Below are positions 60,412 through 64,000 of a stretch of 64,000 bases of DNA, one piece after another. A program made the position numbers and the translations under genes. The stretch covers positions 1 to 64,000 of the forward strand of contig NZ_BDCD01000022.1 in assembly GCF_001613325.1 (NCBI RefSeq), given 5' to 3'. Under the pieces are notes generated by a model that was given only the letters and a program-made list of their open reading frames with translations, did no database searches and had not been told where the DNA came from. The stretch comes from Nocardia yamanashiensis NBRC 100130 (GTDB lineage Bacteria > Actinomycetota > Actinomycetes > Mycobacteriales > Mycobacteriaceae). Position 1 is the stretch's first letter, and each line of letters begins with the position of its first letter.

Positions 60412-62772
60412 TCACCGTGGGATCGGAATCGGTATGGGGATCGGCGGGAGCGTGATGCCGGGCAATCCGGGTATCCCCGGCGCCGGCGTCTCCGGTGCGG
60501 CCGGAGCCGGTCGCGCCGTGCCGTCACTCACGTAGATCGTGATCACCGACCCGGGGATGGCCGAACCGTCCGGCGACATGCTCAGCACCGTGCCCTTGTT
60601 CGCGCCCGCGGCCGTGGCCACCGACACCTGGAAACCGGCGGCGATCAGATTGCCGGTCGCCTCCGCCTGGGTCTGGCCGACCACATCCGGGATCTGCGAA
60701 TTGTTCGAGCCGCGCACGTACTTGTCGTCCAGCGGCGGCAGGCCCGGCGGCGGGAATTTGCCCAGCACGTTCTTGACCGCGCCCAGCCAGCTGCGGGCCG
60801 GCTCGTTACCACCGAACAGGTTGCCGCTGCCGCAGTTCCGCAGCGGGAACGAGCAGATCTCGCCGGGCGTCGGGCTGTCACCGTAGATGTAGGCCGAACC
60901 GGCCAGCGCGTTGGTGAACGCCAGGAACGCCGAGGAGCGGTGCGATTCGGTGGTACCGGTCTTGGCGGACAGCGGGGCGTTCCAGCCCACCGACTGCGCC
61001 GCGCCCGCCGCGGTACCGCTGACGTCGTCCTTGCTCATCGCATTGGCGAGGGTATTGGCCAGGCCGGGCTCGACCACCTGCTCGCACGCCTGCTGGGTCA
61101 GCGGCACGGTCTTGCCGCTGCGATCGACCACTTCCCGGATCGGGGTGGGCGGGCACCACTTGCCGCCGGAGGCCAAGGTGGCCGCCACATTGGACAATTC
61201 GAGCGGGTTGATCGCCACCGGGCCCAGCGTGAACGAGCCCAGGTTCTGATCCTTGATCATGTCCGCCAGGCTCTGATTGCCGTGCCCGGAAGTGCCGGCC
61301 TGGGTGTAGGACCGCATGCCCAGGCGCACCGCCATATCCACGGTCGGGGCCACGCCCACGGCCTGGATCAGCTTGACGAAGGCCGTGTTCGGCGAGGTGG
61401 CGAGCGCTTCGGTCACCGACATCGGCGACTTGTACTTGCCCGCGTTCTCGACGCAGTAGGTGGCCGCCGGGCAGCCCCGCGCGCCACCGTTACCCATGCC
61501 TTTGGCCTCGAAGCGGCCCGGCACGTCCAGCTGCGCGTTGATGCCCAGGCCCTTCTCCATGGCCGCGGCGGTGGTGAAGATCTTGAAGATCGAGCCCGCG
61601 CCGTCGCCGACCATCGAATACGGCTGCGGCTGCACGGTCTGGTGCGCGTTCGCGTCCAGGCCGTAGGTGCGGCTCGACGCCATGGCCAGCACCGGATGCG
61701 AATCCTGGCCCGGCGCCACGATGTTCATCACCGAGGCGATGTCGTCCAGGTTCGGGTCGGCATTGGCGTTCACCGAGGCCTTCACCGAGTTCTGCACATC
61801 CGGATCCAGGGTGGTCTTGATCAGGTAGCCGCCCTTGTCGATCTGGTCGCGGCTGATGCCGGCGTTGGCCAGGTACTGCAGCGCGTAATCGCAGAAGAAG
61901 CCACGATCATTGGCCGCGATGCAGCCGCGCGGCAGGCCCTTGGGCTCGGTCAGCACGCCCAGCGGCTCGGCCTTGGCCTTGCGGAACTCGTCGGCCCGGC
62001 TGGGGATGTTCTGGATCATGGTGTCGAGCACCGTGTTCCGCCGCTCCAGCACGCCCTGCGGATTGGTGTAGGGGTTCAGCTTGGAGCTGGACTGCACCAT
62101 GCCGGCCAGCATGGCGGCCTGCACCACGCTCAGATCCTTGGCGTCGACGCCGAAGTAGGTCTGCGCCGCGTCCTGGATGCCGTAGGAGGAGTTACCGAAC
62201 GGCACCAGGTTCAGGTACCGGGTCAGGATCTCGTCCTTGGTGAGCTCCTTCTCCAGCGTCAGCGCCATCCGGATCTCGCGGATCTTGCGGGCGGGCGTGG
62301 TCTCGGTCGCGGCGCGGCGCTCGGCGTCGGTCTTGGCCACCACCAGCAGCAGGTAGTTCTTCACGTACTGCTGGTCGATGGTCGAACCGCCCTGCTGCAC
62401 TTCGCCGCCGGAGGTGTTGGTCAGGAAGGCGCGGAAGGTGCCCTGCCAGTCCACACCGCCGTGTTCGGCGAAGCGGCGGTCCTCCACGGACACCAGCGCG
62501 AGCTTCATGTCGTTGGAGATCTTGTCGCTGGGCACTTCGAACCGGCGCTGCTCGTACAGCCACGCGATGGGCTGATTGTTCGCGTCGACCATGGTGGACA
62601 CCGCGGGCACGGTGCCCTCCACCAGTTCGGCGGAGACATTGTCGACGGCGTCGGCGGCGCGGTTGGAGATGAAACCGAATCCGCCCGCAAGCGGGAACAG
62701 CAACCCGGCGAGAAGCACGGCGGCCAGAATGCAGCTGCCGGCCAGTCTCCAGAGCGTTCGTGTGATGGGCAC
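60412..62772 (-). CDS. ponA2: Bifunctional class A penicillin-binding protein PonA2
   Basis: The 786-residue peptidoglycan synthase has an N-terminal membrane anchor (VPITRTLWRLAGSCILAAVL). The glycosyltransferase GT51 has EDRRFAEHGGVDW from Glu97 and QQGGSTIDQQYVKN. The transpeptidase has S394-I-F-K397, SPN (460-462) and KTGT. A C-terminal PASTA domain (IPDVVGQTQAEATGNLIAAGF) and a Pro/Ile-rich tail end it. Sequence agrees with remembered M. tuberculosis PonA2. The GTG at 62772 is chosen since its product begins like PonA2; ATG 62829 is an alternative. It is divergent from whiB4. Confidence 0.94.
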   Translation of the reverse strand: MPITRTLWRLAGSCILAAVLLAGLLFPLAGGFGFISNRAADAVDNVSAELVEGTVPAVSTMVDANNQPIAWLYEQRRFEVPSDKISNDMKLALVSVEDRRFAEHGGVDWQGTFRAFLTNTSGGEVQQGGSTIDQQYVKNYLLLVVAKTDAERRAATETTPARKIREIRMALTLEKELTKDEILTRYLNLVPFGNSSYGIQDAAQTYFGVDAKDLSVVQAAMLAGMVQSSSKLNPYTNPQGVLERRNTVLDTMIQNIPSRADEFRKAKAEPLGVLTEPKGLPRGCIAANDRGFFCDYALQYLANAGISRDQIDKGGYLIKTTLDPDVQNSVKASVNANADPNLDDIASVMNIVAPGQDSHPVLAMASSRTYGLDANAHQTVQPQPYSMVGDGAGSIFKIFTTAAAMEKGLGINAQLDVPGRFEAKGMGNGGARGCPAATYCVENAGKYKSPMSVTEALATSPNTAFVKLIQAVGVAPTVDMAVRLGMRSYTQAGTSGHGNQSLADMIKDQNLGSFTLGPVAINPLELSNVAATLASGGKWCPPTPIREVVDRSGKTVPLTQQACEQVVEPGLANTLANAMSKDDVSGTAAGAAQSVGWNAPLSAKTGTTESHRSSAFLAFTNALAGSAYIYGDSPTPGEICSFPLRNCGSGNLFGGNEPARSWLGAVKNVLGKFPPPGLPPLDDKYVRGSNNSQIPDVVGQTQAEATGNLIAAGFQVSVATAAGANKGTVLSMSPDGSAIPGSVITIYVSDGTARPAPAAPETPAPGIPGLPGITLPPIPIPIPIPR

Positions 62773-63070
62773 GTGCCACAGCCTAATTGGCCGTCGCGAC
62801 ACTCGGTGCCCTCGCGTCGGGGTGTCCATTCGTCCGTAATGGTGCCGACTGCCCGGTTTCTGGTGACGAATGCATGGACGGACGTACCAGAAAATCTCGG
62901 GACGGTCTTGCGCAAGCCTCACACTCTTATCTAGATTGAGAACCCAGTGTGATAGAGCTAACACTCAAAGTGGAATGTGGTGCAGAACGCAGTGGGGTTG
63001 GGTAACTGCGCGCTGTACGCGATTCTGGAGCGCCGTGACCCGGTGTTCGGACTGCAAAGGGGCACACCAA
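62773..63070. promoter_or_regulatory. Divergent promoter region ponA2 / whiB4
   Basis: This region of 298 bases holds no gene. It contains an AT-rich segment, TTATCTAGATT, and an imperfect inverted repeat AGTGT(10 nt)ACACT at 62946-62965, a candidate regulatory site for whiB4. Confidence 0.45.
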
Positions 63071-63394
63071 ATGCACATGACTACCCCGATCGCTCGATTG
63101 GACGTGGAGCAGGCCGAAGCGAGAATCGCCTGGGTTTCCCAGGCCCGATGCAAGGAAGTAGATCCCGACCAGCTGTTCGTGCGCGGCGCCGCGCAGCGTA
63201 AAGCGGCGACCATCTGCCGGCACTGCCCGGTGCTGATGGAGTGCGGGGCGGACGCCCTGGACAATCGTGTCGAGTTCGGAGTGTGGGGCGGCATGACCGA
63301 GCGGCAGCGCCGCGCGCTGCTCAAGCAACACCCCGAAGTGACGTCTTGGGCCGACTTCTTCTTCGCCCAGCGTTCGCAGAAAGTAGCGATGTAA
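63071..63394 (+). CDS. whiB4: WhiB-family iron-sulfur redox regulator WhiB4
   Basis: The 107-residue protein has four cluster-binding Cys (27, 49, 52, 58; ARCKEVDPDQLF and CRHCPVLMEC) and the G-V-W-G-G turn at 70-74, followed by a basic RQRRALLK DNA-contact tail. It senses oxygen or redox stress through a [4Fe-4S] cluster. ATG 63071 has AAAGGGG upstream; ATG 63077 is next. Position divergent from ponA2 and beside an ArsA-like ATPase matches M. tuberculosis whiB4. Confidence 0.93.
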   Translation: MHMTTPIARLDVEQAEARIAWVSQARCKEVDPDQLFVRGAAQRKAATICRHCPVLMECGADALDNRVEFGVWGGMTERQRRALLKQHPEVTSWADFFFAQRSQKVAM

Positions 63395-63430
63395 TCAGTA
63401 TCCCCTAACTCCGATCCCCCCATAGGCAGA

Positions 63431-63465
63431 ACGGACCGAGCCCGCATCTTGCGGGCTCGGTCCGT
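63431..63465. terminator. Terminator between whiB4 and the ArsA-like gene
   Basis: A perfect 16-base stem (ACGGACCGAGCCCGCA and complement) with a three-base loop TCT separates converging genes. Confidence 0.85.
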
Positions 63466-63597
63466 TTCCGGGGTCGAATCGGGCATCCGGGCCAGACCGG
63501 GCAGTTTCATCCGGAATTGTTCCAGGTGAAAGGGGTTGGGGGAGGGTCCCGAACCCGTGCGCGGTCGCGCCCGCCGCGGTCGCATCGGATCGGCGAA

Positions 63598-64000
63598 TCA
63601 GGCCGATTTCGCGTTTCCCGCTTCGGCGAGTTGATCGCCGACCGCCTGCAGCGCCTCGAGATCGGCGACCTCGAAGGGCAGCGCGGTAACCGCGGCGATC
63701 GGCACGCTGGGGTGCGCGCCCGTGAAGCGGTGCAGCAGATGCTGTTCGCGCTTGGCGGTGGCGGCCCGCTGGGCGTGGATGCGCAGCACGGCCGCGGTGA
63801 CGGCGGCCGGGGATTCGTTCTCGCTATCGCCGGCCGCGCCATTGCCGTTCGTCTGCGGGGCTAGACGATCGGCCGCGACCTGGGCCTGTTCGGCCGAGAG
63901 CGAGCTCAGCACCGGGTGGGTGCGGTTGAGCACCAGGCCCGCCAGCGGCATCTTGTCGTGCGAGAGGCGATCGACGAAGAAGGACGCTTCGCGCAGCGCG
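63598..64000 (-). CDS. ArsA/GET3-like anion-transporting ATPase, C-terminal part
   Basis: Only the last 134 or so codons are in the window; the gene continues past 64000. The visible part reads ALREASFFVDRLSHDKMPLAG then LVLNRTHP, then LHRFTGAHPSVPIAAVTALPFEVADLEALQAVG. This is the usual end of the actinobacterial ArsA-like ATPase next to whiB4 (Rv3680 in M. tuberculosis). The P-loop lies outside the window. Confidence 0.85.
   Translation of the reverse strand, partial: ALREASFFVDRLSHDKMPLAGLVLNRTHPVLSSLSAEQAQVAADRLAPQTNGNGAAGDSENESPAAVTAAVLRIHAQRAATAKREQHLLHRFTGAHPSVPIAAVTALPFEVADLEALQAVGDQLAEAGNAKSA

Overview
The window reads as chromosomal DNA of a high-GC, mycolic-acid-containing actinomycete, most likely Nocardia or a close relative. 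It has strong GC bias at third codon positions and frequent GTG starts. Many homologues are mycobacterial in type: CYP51, CYP125, CYP123, EchA19, PonA2, WhiB4 and an ArsA-like ATPase. I see no rRNA, phage, transposase or CRISPR array. There is one tRNA (Pro, CGG). Family names come from recognising motifs and remembered homologues; no database search was run.

Layout, left part. 0-9.3 kb: asd; a divergent XRE-type regulator with two tiny coupled genes; a secreted serine hydrolase; an AAA+ ATPase/TPR membrane-protein pair; and a Fur-type regulator with a monofunctional catalase. 9.3-17.4 kb: three divergent TetR-controlled units (SDR plus LtrA; an MFS drug exporter; a kinase-like plus CrtC/AttH-like pair), each with visible palindromic operators. 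17.7-20.5 kb: the lactate-utilisation operon lutABC, in which lutB carries an apparent internal deletion and frameshift. 20.7-24.5 kb: a secreted SGNH hydrolase, an F420-type oxidoreductase and a kinase-like protein.

Centre, 24.6-51.2 kb: a large steroid/lipid catabolic region. It holds a GMC oxidoreductase, CYP125, glutathione peroxidase, CYP51, a TetR regulator, a KstD-like flavoprotein, the block aldehyde dehydrogenase-SDR-HIBDH-like-CMD, and a divergent operon CYP123/SDR/3Fe-4S ferredoxin/NTF2-like/unknown/FadD19-like/acetoacetate-decarboxylase-like/SDR. EchA19 and a succinic-semialdehyde-type dehydrogenase lie further right. From memory, gene order around the aldehyde dehydrogenase mirrors M. 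tuberculosis Rv0762c-Rv0771. Two operator families tie the region together: KstR-like boxes (TnnAACnnGTTnnA), and a GACACGTGTC palindrome in front of cyp51, the adjacent TetR gene, the aldehyde dehydrogenase and CYP123.

Right part, 44.5-64 kb: a one-piece ABC exporter; a resolvase-like/GntR divergent pair with four GTATAC sites; a methyltransferase; an alpha-hydroxy-acid oxidase with a double-Lrp regulator; a DnaQ-type exonuclease-BRCT-BRCT-TerD fusion; a small exported protein; tRNA-Pro; two tandem paralogous membrane-anchored proteins; and the conserved cell-envelope neighbourhood metallophosphoesterase-YqeY-PonA2-WhiB4-ArsA-like ATPase (the last cut by the window end).
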